DNA from: Chloroflexota bacterium
GTDB taxonomy: Bacteria; Chloroflexota; Dehalococcoidia; Bin125
Length of the DNA: 64,000 nt
Reading direction: 5' to 3'
Assembly (NCBI GenBank): GCA_009838735.1
Contig: VXQZ01000001.1
Span: forward strand, 57,432-121,431
Position numbers and translations under genes: made by a program
The notes under the pieces: model-generated
The model's database searches: none
What the model was told of the DNA's origin: nothing
The model's input: only the letters and a program-made list of their open reading frames with translations
In this document: one piece after another, positions 18,098 to 26,726 of the stretch
How positions within the stretch are numbered: position 1 is the stretch's first letter
How the letters are laid out: each line of letters begins with the position of its first letter

Positions 18098-19003
18098 TTA
18101 GCCAAACAGGCGGCTGCCCTCGATGGCGGGCTTGAAGACCCGCTCGATCTCTTCGCCGGCGCGCTCGACCGTCCAGCGCTCGTTGCTGGAGAGGTTGCGA
18201 ATGATCTCGTACTGGTTGTAGAGACCGATGTCGAAGCCCATCGCCTGGATCACCTGGCCGTTGAGCCAGTCCGAGGCCTCGGAGGCCATGTAGACGATCG
18301 GCACGGCGACGTTGGCCGGCGAGCGTCGCGGGTCGATCGTGGTCTCGGAGTCCTCGTCGAAGCCGCGAGAGCGTCGGTCCGTTGGCACGGTGTCGGTCAT
18401 CCTGGTTGAGGCGCCCGGTCCGATCGCGTTCGAGGTGACGCCGTAGCGACCCAGCGCGTTCGCGCAGCTATATGTGAAGCCGACGATGCCGAGCTTGGCG
18501 GCCGCATAGTTCGGCTGCCCGGGCGCGCCGTGCAGGCCGGAACCGGAGGTGAAGTTGATCAGCCGGTAGTGGCCCTCGCGGTTGGCGCGCCAGTAGATCG
18601 AGGCGTACTTGGTCGTGTTGAAGGTGCCCTTCATGTGCACCGCAACGACCGCGTCCCATTCCTCTTCGGTCATGTTGAAGACCATCCGGTCGCGCAGATT
18701 GCCGGCCACGTTGACCAGGATGTCCAGGCGACCAAACTCGTCCAGCGCTTGCTGGATGATGCCCTCTGCGCCGTCGTAGTCAGCGACGGAGGTGTAGTTG
18801 GCAGCGGCGTTGCCGCCGGCGTCGCGGATCGTCGCGACGGTATCGTCGGCGGGTCCGGACTCGCCGCCCGTACCGTCAACCGCGCCGCCGAGGTCGTTGA
18901 CGACCACGCTGGCGCCATTGGCGGCGAACAGCTTCGCGACTTCGGACCCGATCCCACGTCCCGCGCCGGTCACGATTGCGACGCGATTGTCAAGCATTCC
19001 CAT
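18098..19003 (-). CDS. SDR-family oxidoreductase (MFE-2/HSD17B4-like), downstream paralogue
   Basis: Short-chain dehydrogenase of about 301 residues with TGAGRGIG (residues about 12-19) for NAD(P), NVAG, catalytic Ser in NFTSGSG and YxxxK in PNYAAAKLGIVGF. VVNDLGGAVDGTG and the long C-terminal tail ending IERVFKPAIEGSRLFG resemble the 3-hydroxyacyl-CoA dehydrogenase part of peroxisomal-type multifunctional proteins. The ATG at 19003 is preferred: GGGAGA precedes it by 6 nt, and the GTG at 19021 lies inside that site. It is a tandem paralogue of the 19067-19972 gene and is likely co-transcribed with it. Confidence 0.92.
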   Translation of the reverse strand: MGMLDNRVAIVTGAGRGIGSEVAKLFAANGASVVVNDLGGAVDGTGGESGPADDTVATIRDAGGNAAANYTSVADYDGAEGIIQQALDEFGRLDILVNVAGNLRDRMVFNMTEEEWDAVVAVHMKGTFNTTKYASIYWRANREGHYRLINFTSGSGLHGAPGQPNYAAAKLGIVGFTYSCANALGRYGVTSNAIGPGASTRMTDTVPTDRRSRGFDEDSETTIDPRRSPANVAVPIVYMASEASDWLNGQVIQAMGFDIGLYNQYEIIRNLSSNERWTVERAGEEIERVFKPAIEGSRLFG

Positions 19004-19025
19004 GATGTCTCTCCCTTGCACCCAA

Positions 19026-19066
19026 CCTCCCCCTCTGGGGGAGGTGTCACGAAGTGACGGAGGGGG
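19026..19066. repeat. Two-hairpin palindromic intergenic repeat, copy 1
   Basis: Holds CCTCCCCC-tct-GGGGGAGG (19026-19044) followed by GTCAC-GAA-GTGAC (19046-19058) and GGAGGGGG. It directly abuts the stop codon of the upstream SDR gene. A second copy is at 41719-41762 in opposite orientation, about 90% identical over ~43 bp, with a compensatory base-pair change in the small hairpin. This is a REP/MITE-like sequence. Confidence 0.8.
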
Positions 19067-19972
19067 CTATCCGTAGAATCCGCCGCCACCGACGGCCGGC
19101 TTGAACAGTTCTTCGATCTGCTGGGCCGCGCCCTCGGTCGTCCAGCGCTCGGTACCGCGCACCTGGCGGATGACGGCGGGCTTGTTGAAGAGCTGCAGCT
19201 CGTAGCCCGACGCGCCGACGATCTGGCCGTTGAGCCAGTCGGACTGCTCAGAGGCGATGTAGACCAGCGGCACGGCGACGTTGGCCGGCGAGCGTTGCGG
19301 GTCTTCCTCTTCCGAGTCGCCGATGTTGCTGCCGGCGCGGCGTCGCTCCTCGGGCACGGTGTCGGTCATGCGGGTCGAGGCGCCGGGCGAGATCGCGTTG
19401 GCGGTCGCGCCGTAGCGTCCGAGCGCGTTGGCGCAGCTGTAGGTGAAGCCGACGATGCCCATCTTGGCGGCCGCGTAGTTGGGCTGGCCGGGAGCGCCGA
19501 AGATGCCGGAAACCGACGAGAAGTTAATCAGTCGGTAGTGACCTTTGCGCTCGGAGCGCCAGTGGATCGAGGCGTACTTGGTCAGGTTGAAGTGGCCCTT
19601 GAGGTGGACGTCGAGGACGGCGTCCCACTCGGCTTCGGTCATGTTGAAGACCATGCGGTCGCGCAGGATGCCGGCCGTGTTGACGACGATGTCGAGGTCG
19701 CCGAAGTTGTCCAGCGCGGCTTTGACGATGCCTTCGGCCGCGTCGTAGTCGGCCACCGACGAATAGTTGGCGACGGCTTCGCCGCCGGCGTCGCGAATCG
19801 CCGCGACCACTTCATCGGCTGGCGCCGCCGCGGCGCCGCTGCCGTCGACCGCTCCGCCGAGGTCGTTGACGACGATCTTCGCGCCTTCCGAGGCGAACAG
19901 CTTGGCCGTCTCGGCGCCGATCCCACGGCCCGCGCCGGTGATAATCGCCACGCGGCCATCAAGCATTCCCAT
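19067..19972 (-). CDS. SDR-family oxidoreductase (MFE-2/HSD17B4-like), upstream paralogue
   Basis: A 301-residue short-chain dehydrogenase with TGAGRGIG, VVNDLGGAVDGSG, NTAG, the active-site NFSSVSG Ser and PNYAAAKMGIVGF (Tyr and Lys). It is very similar along its whole length to the next gene (18098-19003), so the two arose by tandem duplication. They differ most in the segment after TRMTDTVP, where this copy has an acidic GDSEEEDPQR stretch. The likely reaction is NAD-dependent oxidation of a 3-hydroxyacyl-CoA or steroid-like alcohol, inferred from family only. Confidence 0.92.
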   Translation of the reverse strand: MGMLDGRVAIITGAGRGIGAETAKLFASEGAKIVVNDLGGAVDGSGAAAAPADEVVAAIRDAGGEAVANYSSVADYDAAEGIVKAALDNFGDLDIVVNTAGILRDRMVFNMTEAEWDAVLDVHLKGHFNLTKYASIHWRSERKGHYRLINFSSVSGIFGAPGQPNYAAAKMGIVGFTYSCANALGRYGATANAISPGASTRMTDTVPEERRRAGSNIGDSEEEDPQRSPANVAVPLVYIASEQSDWLNGQIVGASGYELQLFNKPAVIRQVRGTERWTTEGAAQQIEELFKPAVGGGGFYG

Positions 19973-20110
19973 GTGTGTGTCCTCTCAGCCCACAGCACCG
20001 TCACGTCGGGCGTGCGGGAAAATTTTCACAGGTGGGCACAGGCTATCACCGAGCATGGGTAGCTTCCGTCAGGCACGACTTCCCCCAAGAGGGGAGCCGT
20101 TGCTGTTGGT

Positions 20111-20470
20111 TCAGTGCCTTGGACCGCGACGATTTGGATCCGGCGCCGTGTCGATCAGTTGGCGTGAGGTCGCGGTCTCGTTGATCACCGGTTCGTACAG
20201 TCCCAGTTGCGGCGGCCCCGTCAGTACGCCGGCCACGGTCCCCTGGGCGTGTCCCTTGCGGAATGCTTCTGACTGCGTCCAGGCATGAAACGCGGCCTGG
20301 TCCTCCCAGACTGAGTAGGAGATATAGTCGCCCGGCTCAGCGCCGCGCAGCAGCATGAACTGCACGAAACCTGGAACCTCCTGGAGATAGGTCTCTCGAT
20401 TCCTCCAGATTTCTTCCCATTCCACTTCACGGTCGACGTTGACGCTGAAGCGGTTCATGGCCAGGTACAT
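20111..20470 (-). CDS. Antibiotic-biosynthesis-monooxygenase (ABM) domain protein
   Basis: A small dimeric ferredoxin-like alpha/beta-barrel protein of about 119 residues. NRFSVNVDREVEWEEIWRNR, VPGFVQFMLLRG, the YSVWEDQAAFHAWTQSEAFRKGH segment and LTGPPQLGLYEPV are typical of the HmoA/IsdG-like ABM family, which includes heme-degrading and quinone monooxygenases. The heme-ligand His cannot be assigned with confidence. The start is ATG 20470 or ATG 20458; neither has a strong ribosome binding site. Confidence 0.85.
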   Translation of the reverse strand: MYLAMNRFSVNVDREVEWEEIWRNRETYLQEVPGFVQFMLLRGAEPGDYISYSVWEDQAAFHAWTQSEAFRKGHAQGTVAGVLTGPPQLGLYEPVINETATSRQLIDTAPDPNRRGPRH

Positions 20471-20546
20471 GGTGCGTCTCGCATTCAGGGATAGACAGGG
20501 CTGGGCGCACGGCCACCGAGACGGCCGGCGCATAGACTGAGTCTAG

Positions 20547-20921
20547 ATGAGACGTCGCCTTCTGCTGCTCGGCGGGTTGACTTGCGCGGTCGCGATCGCG
20601 CTGCTGCTTCGCACTGCCGCGTCCGATTTCGAGTCGGCCATGTCCGTCGATCTGGCCGAACCGGTGGGCTCAGTCGTCGGTGAGATCCCGCTCGAGGACT
20701 GCAGCATCGTCCCCGATAGCGAGCCGGGTCTGGCCGCGCGCGAGGCCGCGACGATCTTCCCGATTTCGCCGGCCGACGCCGTAGACATCGCCGTCTCGCG
20801 CCATGCCGATGAACGCAGCGTTGCGTTCTCGCCTGAGGCCGACCTCAATCCACCGCAATCACCGTCTGATCTGTATCGCGACACCATTCGCCCTCCTCCT
20901 CCTGCGCCTGACGTCTCCTGA
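20547..20921 (+). CDS. Small exported or membrane-anchored protein of unknown function
   Basis: A 124-residue protein with an N-terminal MRRR and a hydrophobic stretch (about residues 5-21), read as a signal peptide or anchor, and then a hydrophilic, Pro-rich tail (PPPPAPDVS). No domain is recognised. It is 53 bp upstream of the lipoprotein gene and on the same strand, so it may head the exported/copper cluster. The reading frame is plausible but not proven. Confidence 0.5.
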   Translation: MRRRLLLLGGLTCAVAIALLLRTAASDFESAMSVDLAEPVGSVVGEIPLEDCSIVPDSEPGLAAREAATIFPISPADAVDIAVSRHADERSVAFSPEADLNPPQSPSDLYRDTIRPPPPAPDVS

Positions 20922-20974
20922 CGGCCCGCGCCGCCAGGTACCCCCACAACCATGCGCAGTGAGAAGGTGGTGTT

Positions 20975-21520
20975 GTGAAGATCGTTCTATTCCTGCTCTT
21001 CCTCGGAACAATCGCCGCGGGGCTGAGTGCCTGTCAGGTTTCCAACGACAGTGATATCGACAATCTCCAGGTGGAAGTCGCGCGTGCGGAGGAATCGGCG
21101 CTGCGTGCACAGGTCATCGCGGCGCTGGAACCGTTGAATCCGCTCCGCTACCACCATCTCGATCGAATCGTCCGCGAAGAACAGCGCATCCCGGCCGAGG
21201 CGCAGATCTGGGCCACTCGAGCCCGTGAGATCCTTGACTGGGTCGACTGGCCCCTCGAACTGGAGGATCACGTCGAGCAGTACGGCGAGTGGCTCGATTC
21301 GCTGCTGGCGGCGTTCCATAACGACGACGCCCACGCGGCGGCCGAGCCATCGAAGATTACCCATGCCCTGGCGCACACATTTGAGGCAACATTGGAGGCG
21401 TGGCTGAACAACGAATCGCTACCGGCTGTGCCTGCACTGGCTGGTCTGGAACCCCCGATGCATGACGAGAGTCACAACGGCCATGGTGAAGACGCTGCAG
21501 AAGACAGTCACGGCGAGTAA
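20975..21520 (+). CDS. Putative lipoprotein with His-rich tail
   Basis: A 181-residue protein with an N-terminal hydrophobic signal ending in the lipobox LSAC, lipidated Cys at about residue 20. The middle is helical and acidic. The last ~20 residues are rich in His and acidic residues (HDESHNGHGEDAAEDSHGE), suggesting weak metal binding. GTG start with AGAAGGTGG just upstream. It overlaps the start of the CopC-domain gene, which suggests translational coupling in a copper-related cluster. The function is unknown. Confidence 0.8.
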   Translation: MKIVLFLLFLGTIAAGLSACQVSNDSDIDNLQVEVARAEESALRAQVIAALEPLNPLRYHHLDRIVREEQRIPAEAQIWATRAREILDWVDWPLELEDHVEQYGEWLDSLLAAFHNDDAHAAAEPSKITHALAHTFEATLEAWLNNESLPAVPALAGLEPPMHDESHNGHGEDAAEDSHGE

Positions 21521-22169
21521 CCGCCGCCTCTTGCTGGCGATCGCCATCGGCATGATTGCTTGTTGGCTGGTCATTCCCCGGGCGGACGGACACGCCGCCT
21601 ATGAATCCTCGACACCGGCGTTCGCCGAGCAGCTCAGCCAGTCCCCGGACCGGATCACGATTCGCTTCACGCAGGAATTGTTTCGCCGCGAAGGCGCCAA
21701 CACGATGAAACTCGCGCGAATCACAAGTTCTGACCTGCTTGACGAATACGCAATCGGGGAAGTGGAGATCAGCAACGACGACCGCAGGGTCATGTCGGCG
21801 AGCGTCCCGGTCGAACTCCCGCCCGGCGGATACGGGGTCCTCTGGACCAATCTCTCCGCCGAGGATGGAGACGAAGACTCCGGTTGGCTCACCTTCTACG
21901 TGCAGTGGGAACCGCGCCCATGGCAGATCGAGCAGGATCGTCACATCGCTCAAGAACTGCTCATCCCGTATCCGGGGGATGAACCGGACCAACAGGAGAC
22001 CGCCGACGCACCCACGCCAGCGACCCCGGCGGTAGCTCGCGTTGCCGACGATCCCACTCCCGCTCTGGGCGTGGGACCTCTCATCTGGCTGGCGCTGGGC
22101 GTCGTGGCCTCACTCACAGTCGTCGGCGCAGTCGGGTACCATCTCGGTCGCCGCGGACGGGACGCATGA
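21483..22169 (+). CDS. CopC-domain protein with C-terminal membrane anchor
   Basis: Signal peptide (hydrophobic LLLAIAIGMIACWLVI), then a mature part starting at HAAYESSTPAFAEQL, the CopC/YobA fold whose N-terminal His is the usual Cu(II) ligand. DRITIRFTQEL and GGYGVLWTNLSAEDG are family motifs (domain about residues 38-140). An Ala/Pro/Thr-rich linker leads to one transmembrane helix near residues 200-222 and an Arg-rich cytoplasmic end. The start is uncertain: ATG 21483 has a weak GAGAG upstream, while ATG 21462 has none. It overlaps the gene before by about 40 bp and the gene after by 4 bp (ATGA). Confidence 0.85.
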   Translation: MVKTLQKTVTASNRRLLLAIAIGMIACWLVIPRADGHAAYESSTPAFAEQLSQSPDRITIRFTQELFRREGANTMKLARITSSDLLDEYAIGEVEISNDDRRVMSASVPVELPPGGYGVLWTNLSAEDGDEDSGWLTFYVQWEPRPWQIEQDRHIAQELLIPYPGDEPDQQETADAPTPATPAVARVADDPTPALGVGPLIWLALGVVASLTVVGAVGYHLGRRGRDA

Positions 22170-23173
22170 TGCGACTTGCCGCCGCACTGGTGGCCCTGGT
22201 GACCGCCATCCTGCTCGTCGCCTGCGGCGCTGCGGGTGAGCCAACCGCGCGCCGCATCCCCGCGCCGGGCACATTTGTCTTCACCCAGGGGGTTGATCTC
22301 TGGCTCCAGGACGAAGGCGGGGCCCGACTCCTGATCGCCGCCGAGCAGGATCAACAACTCCTGCAACCGGCGATCTCCCCCGACGGCACGCAGGTCGCTT
22401 ACATCGTCTTCCAGCTGACGCATGCCGAAGGAACCACGATCGGCACCGACCTCGCCGTCGCCAGTCTCGATGATCCCAAACAGGTGATCCTGGTCCAGCA
22501 CGCTCGACAGGCCGAATTCGTCTGGACGCCTCGCTGGACCCCCGACGGCAAGTCGCTGATTTTCACCCACGAACCGGGTGAGCTGGTGATCCGCGTGGCG
22601 CGCCTGGATCTGGAACGCCGCGAGGTCGAGATCCTGCGCGAAGACGCCCGCGACGCCGATATCTCGCCCGACGGTACCCGCATCGTGTTCGTCAACGAGC
22701 CATACGGCGGCGATCCGCACCTCGTGGTCCGCGAACTGGTAAGCGGCACCGAAGAAATTCTCGATCCTGCACGCACGTGGGAACCGCGACCGTTCCGTAT
22801 CCCGCGCTTCAGCGCCGGCGGCGACCGCGTGATCTTCTCGGCCGGACAGTTCCTCCCGCAGACCTCCGCTGCCGCGCTGGGTCTGAACGGACCCGAAGAC
22901 ATCTGGAGCTACAACCTGACAACCGGCGCGCTGATCCAGTTGGCCGCGATCGGCGAGGACCAGCCCGACTTCGCCCTCTCTGATGACGGCCGGCACGTCC
23001 TCATCCTCGGCGCGTTTGGCGTGTACCTGGTCGCCGATCCGCCCAGCGATCCACCATTTGCCATCGCACCGGGCGAGTTCCACGGCAGCCTGGATTGGAT
23101 CGGCAGCGTCACCGAGTCCGAGTGGGAAGAAATCCGCAGTTCGATCTACGACATCCCGGATTCGTCCCAATGA
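22166..23173 (+). CDS. TolB/WD40-like beta-propeller lipoprotein
   Basis: A 335-residue lipoprotein with lipobox LVAC near residue 20. The mature part carries PD40/WD40-like repeats of the TolB type, seen as QPAISPDGTQVAYIV, TPRWTPDGKSLIFTH, DADISPDGTRIVFVN, IPRFSAGGDRVIFSAG and FALSDDGRHVLIL. It probably forms a six-bladed propeller at the outer face of the membrane. The start overlaps the preceding stop (ATGA), and its own stop overlaps the next start the same way, so the three genes are translationally coupled. The partner is unknown. Confidence 0.9.
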   Translation: MMRLAAALVALVTAILLVACGAAGEPTARRIPAPGTFVFTQGVDLWLQDEGGARLLIAAEQDQQLLQPAISPDGTQVAYIVFQLTHAEGTTIGTDLAVASLDDPKQVILVQHARQAEFVWTPRWTPDGKSLIFTHEPGELVIRVARLDLERREVEILREDARDADISPDGTRIVFVNEPYGGDPHLVVRELVSGTEEILDPARTWEPRPFRIPRFSAGGDRVIFSAGQFLPQTSAAALGLNGPEDIWSYNLTTGALIQLAAIGEDQPDFALSDDGRHVLILGAFGVYLVADPPSDPPFAIAPGEFHGSLDWIGSVTESEWEEIRSSIYDIPDSSQ

Positions 23174-25368
23174 GACGGATGTTGGCAGGGTTGTTGGCCC
23201 TGACCGCCCTACTGATGGTCCTCTGTTGGCCCGAGGACGCAAACGCCCACGCGCTCCTGGCCCGCGCCGACCCGCCGATCAACGCCTCGCTGCGCGAATC
23301 TCCCACCAGGATCACCCTGTTCATGACCGAACAGCTGCAACGCAGCCACAGCTCGGTCCAGGTCCTCAACAGCGCCGGACAACGCCTCGACATCGGTGAG
23401 ACCGAGTTTTCCGACGCCGTCCCGACCCAGATGAGCGTTCGCGTGCTCAAGCTGGAGCCCGGCGTCTACACGGTCGCCTGGGAGACGCTCTCCGAGGTCG
23501 ACGGGCACACCTGGACCGGCTCCTATGTGTTCTCCGTCTTGAATCCGGACGGTTCGGCGCCCGCGGGCGGCGCGTTCGAAATCGACCTCGACCGCCCGGG
23601 ACTGCCGGTTGCCGCTGACGCGGTTGTCAAGGCAATCGGTCTGGCCGCGCTTGTGCTGTTCGTCGGCGCCGTGTTGGTCTCCTGGTTGCTGCGGCCTTCC
23701 CCGATCGCTGTACTGACGCCCCTGTTGGCGGCCACTGTGATCGTCGGAATCGTTACCACCGGCTACGAATCTGTCGCCGGCGCGCTGCGGCTTGGCGATA
23801 TCGGCCTTCTCGGTGATGTCCTCTTTGATTCCCGCAATGGCTTATGGCTGCAGCAACGTTGGTACGCCCTGATCATCGCTGCGGCGCTGGTCAGCGCGCG
23901 GCTGCTGAGGCCCGCGATCGTTGCCGACAGACTCGCCCTCTCTGTTCTGGGCCTGCTCGCGGTTGCCTGGCTGGCGTCTGCTTCGGCAATCTCACACGGC
24001 GCGGCAATCGGCTCGGGCTGGATCTGGGGCACACTGTTCGACGCCTTGCACCTGTCGGCCGCCGCCGTCTGGATCGGCGGGCTGGTCAGCGTGATCATCG
24101 CGATCCGCGGACATCCCGACACGCGAATCGATGCGGTCAGACGCTTCTCTATCGTGGCGGCCCTATCGGTCCCCGTGCTCGCAGCAGCCGGTTTGCTCTC
24201 CGCGCTGGTGCAGATCCCCAATGTCAACGGAATCGTCGAGACCGACTGGGGGCTTGCCTTCATCGTCAAGATCGCGATCCTCGTTGCGCTGTTCGCGGCG
24301 GCCGCTGCGAACGCCTTCTTCCTTCGGCCACGCGACGCGGCGGCCGAAGGAAGTGACCGCCGGCTTGTCCACCGCTTTGGCCGCATGATGCGCATTGAAG
24401 CGCTGCTGGGATTGGCCGTCATTGCGGCGTCTGCGGCGCTGACCCAGCTCCCGTCGCCGGCCAGCGCACAGCCAGAGATCGAGCAGAAGGACAACACGGT
24501 CGTCGAGACGGTTGTCCGCGGCGAGATCGTCGCCTCGCTCGAGATCTCTCCGAACCTGGTCGGATTCAACACCTGGACTGCGACGATTCGTGGCGACGAC
24601 CAGAATCCGGTCGACGTGTTGCTGTTGCGCTTCCGCTATGCCGACTCAAGCGTCGGACCGGTGACTGTGCCGGCCACTCGAATCGCGGACAACCAGTTTC
24701 AGCTTGAAGGCGCATACTTTGGTCTGCCCGGCGAATGGACCGTCGAGATGGAACTGCGGCGCGCCTCGGGCGACGATCTGATCATTGCTGTGGCAACAGA
24801 CGTGGAGTCCGGATATCAGGCCTCCCCCTTTGCCACCGACAGCGGCGGGGCACTCGGATTGCCGCTGACCCAGATGGACTGGAATGGCGTCGGAGCGCTC
24901 TGGGCCTTCGTGCTCGGCGGTCTCGCCTGGTTCAATCGACCGCACATTCGACGTGTCTGGGGACCGCGCGGCGGCGACGCCGCGTTCGTCACAGGCCTGC
25001 TCGGGCTGATTGTCGCCGTGGTCTTGCTGACCGGGCTGCACGTCGAACCGGGACGAACATTGGCGAACCCGACGGAGCGCACTGCCGAGTCTGTCGAACG
25101 GGGCGCCGCACTGTTCGCGGCAAACTGCGCCTCCTGCCACGGCGAGACCGGCGCCGGAGATGGACCGCTGGCTGATTCCCTGCCGGCGCCGCCGGCCAAC
25201 CTCACCGTCCACGTCCCATTCCATCCGGACGGCGTGTTGTTCGCCTGGATCACCGACGGCATCCGCGGCACCGGTATGCCGGCCTGGTCGCCGCAGTTGT
25301 CCGATCAGGAGCGTTGGGACCTGGTCAACTTCCTGCGAGCGAATTTCGATCCCGCCGCTACGCAGTGA
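23170..25368 (+). CDS. CopC-CopD-YtkA-cytochrome c fusion protein
   Basis: A 732-residue membrane protein combining several modules. In order: signal peptide (1-26); CopC domain starting AHALLARADPP (about 27-125); CopD-type membrane domain with about eight helices (about 150-420); a periplasmic YtkA/FixH-like beta domain (about 430-545); one more helix pair; and a C-terminal cytochrome c domain with CASCH (heme Cys at residue 653, His 657) and GTGMPAW providing the axial Met. CopC-CopD fusions (YcnJ type) import or handle copper; an attached cytochrome c is unusual and points to electron transfer or Cu reduction. The start overlaps the previous stop (ATGA). Confidence 0.92.
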   Translation: MRRMLAGLLALTALLMVLCWPEDANAHALLARADPPINASLRESPTRITLFMTEQLQRSHSSVQVLNSAGQRLDIGETEFSDAVPTQMSVRVLKLEPGVYTVAWETLSEVDGHTWTGSYVFSVLNPDGSAPAGGAFEIDLDRPGLPVAADAVVKAIGLAALVLFVGAVLVSWLLRPSPIAVLTPLLAATVIVGIVTTGYESVAGALRLGDIGLLGDVLFDSRNGLWLQQRWYALIIAAALVSARLLRPAIVADRLALSVLGLLAVAWLASASAISHGAAIGSGWIWGTLFDALHLSAAAVWIGGLVSVIIAIRGHPDTRIDAVRRFSIVAALSVPVLAAAGLLSALVQIPNVNGIVETDWGLAFIVKIAILVALFAAAAANAFFLRPRDAAAEGSDRRLVHRFGRMMRIEALLGLAVIAASAALTQLPSPASAQPEIEQKDNTVVETVVRGEIVASLEISPNLVGFNTWTATIRGDDQNPVDVLLLRFRYADSSVGPVTVPATRIADNQFQLEGAYFGLPGEWTVEMELRRASGDDLIIAVATDVESGYQASPFATDSGGALGLPLTQMDWNGVGALWAFVLGGLAWFNRPHIRRVWGPRGGDAAFVTGLLGLIVAVVLLTGLHVEPGRTLANPTERTAESVERGAALFAANCASCHGETGAGDGPLADSLPAPPANLTVHVPFHPDGVLFAWITDGIRGTGMPAWSPQLSDQERWDLVNFLRANFDPAATQ

Positions 25369-25541
25369 GTGGTTGCCGCGCGTCCAGCTTCACTGCGCGA
25401 ACATCGACGTGTCACACCGCGACAGGCCGACCCCTGCCGGCTGTCCAAATGCTTCTGACATCCGAATCATTGTCCGGTCAACCTCTGTCCCCTGATACGC
25501 TGGATCTGATCCCAAGCACGGCAGCATGACAGGAATCACCG

Positions 25542-26576
25542 ATGGTCACCGCGATTGAGAATCCGGGACTCAACCTTGACTGGCTGAACCTGGAAACCGA
25601 CGACGAGTTCGACATCAAGGTCGGCCGCAAGGGCGTCACCCTGCAGTCAATCAATCAGCGCATGGCGGGCGCCAATGGCGTCGACGAGGCGGATTGGCGC
25701 TCGTTCGCGCCGCGCGGTCTCGAAGCCGACCCTCGCTCCAACGCGCACGCGCGACAGTACCGCGACAAGGGCGATGTCTGGTCCGAGTCGGCGATGCTGC
25801 TCTATGAAGAGGCCCTGCAGCGCCAGTGGTCTTCGGCCCGCGACATCCCCTGGGACACGATCGGGGACCAGCCCGACGACATCGAGAAGGCGATGTGCAC
25901 CCTGTGCACGTTCCTGACCCAGGTGGAATTCATCGCCGGCGACGTGCCCGGACGTTTCCTCGAATCGGTTCACCCCGACTTCTTCGAGTCGCAGCTCTTC
26001 CTCGGTACCCAGCTGATGGACGAAGCCCGCCACCTCGACGTCTTCCGCAAGCGCGTGCTCGTGAACGGTGGCGGCATGTCCCCGGCCGGACTCGGCGCAG
26101 TGGGACTGCTGTCGATTGACGACTTCACCGAAATGACGGCAATCCTCCATCTCTTCGCCGAGGGTCTGGTCCAGTCGCTCTTCCGCATGGGCGAGCTCAT
26201 CGGTCAAAACGAGGCCGAGAAGCGCATGTTCCGACTCTCCGCTCAGGATGAGTCGCGCCACCTCGCGTTCGGCGTCACCCACACCAAGTACACCGTCGAG
26301 ACCCAGCCCTGGCGCAAGGAGGAACTGCACCACTACCTCGACATCAACGAGACCGTGCAGAATACCCAGGCCGGACTGACCACCAACCCGATCACCGGTG
26401 AGGCGCTGGCCGTCCTGGCCGGTGGCGGCATCGAATACCTCGACGAGGGCTACAACCTCGTCATGCTGATGCGCAAGAAGCAGATCAACGAGTACTACCA
26501 CCGGCTGCAGGTGGTCGGCCTCGGCGACCGGCTCGACCGTATGTCGCCGGACATGCGCGAACTGATCACGGTCTAA
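25542..26576 (+). CDS. Ferritin-like diiron protein, R2-type ligand set
   Basis: A 344-residue protein of the ferritin-like/ribonucleotide-reductase-R2-like superfamily. A complete six-ligand carboxylate-bridged diiron pattern is visible: E129, E161 and H164 (DEARH), E207, E237 and H240 (DESRH), in the E...ExxH...E...ExxH order of four-helix-bundle oxygenases. It does not look like a normal NrdB: the radical-Tyr region is not evident and no nrdA is nearby. It may be an oxygenase or oxidase on an unknown substrate. A paralogue lacking most ligands follows at 26727, so the two may form a complex. Confidence 0.85.
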   Translation: MVTAIENPGLNLDWLNLETDDEFDIKVGRKGVTLQSINQRMAGANGVDEADWRSFAPRGLEADPRSNAHARQYRDKGDVWSESAMLLYEEALQRQWSSARDIPWDTIGDQPDDIEKAMCTLCTFLTQVEFIAGDVPGRFLESVHPDFFESQLFLGTQLMDEARHLDVFRKRVLVNGGGMSPAGLGAVGLLSIDDFTEMTAILHLFAEGLVQSLFRMGELIGQNEAEKRMFRLSAQDESRHLAFGVTHTKYTVETQPWRKEELHHYLDINETVQNTQAGLTTNPITGEALAVLAGGGIEYLDEGYNLVMLMRKKQINEYYHRLQVVGLGDRLDRMSPDMRELITV

Positions 26577-26588
26577 TCCAGACGAAGA

Positions 26589-26674
26589 CTGGACCTGTCG
26601 AGAGTTGGCTGGATTGATCTGCACAGAAACTGCCGAATTCTGGACAGATCTGGACAAATCTGGACGATTCCGGA
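26589..26674 (+). repeat. Array of pentamers at 10-bp period (array B)
   Basis: CTGGA starts at 26640, 26650 and 26660, and CCGGA at 26670, each separated by exactly 5 bp. Looser members in near phase lie at 26589 and 26609 (CTGGA), 26619 (CTGCA) and 26630 (CTGCC). The array fills the 150-bp gap between the two ferritin-like genes and reads in the direction of the downstream gene. Compare arrays at 17068 and 59617. Confidence 0.75.
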
Positions 26675-26726
26675 CATAAACGAGCCGTCGCAACGCCGTT
26701 CGACCTGAAAAACACGGGAAATCCTG

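Noticed and set aside
21950..23242. 430-residue minus-strand open frame opposite the beta-propeller lipoprotein
   Set aside because: The + strand frame has signal peptide, lipobox and propeller repeats; the antisense frame has none.
25542..26576. Ribonucleotide reductase R2 (nrdB)
   Set aside because: It shares the diiron ligand order but lacks nearby nrdA and a clear radical-Tyr motif; kept as a general ferritin-like diiron protein.
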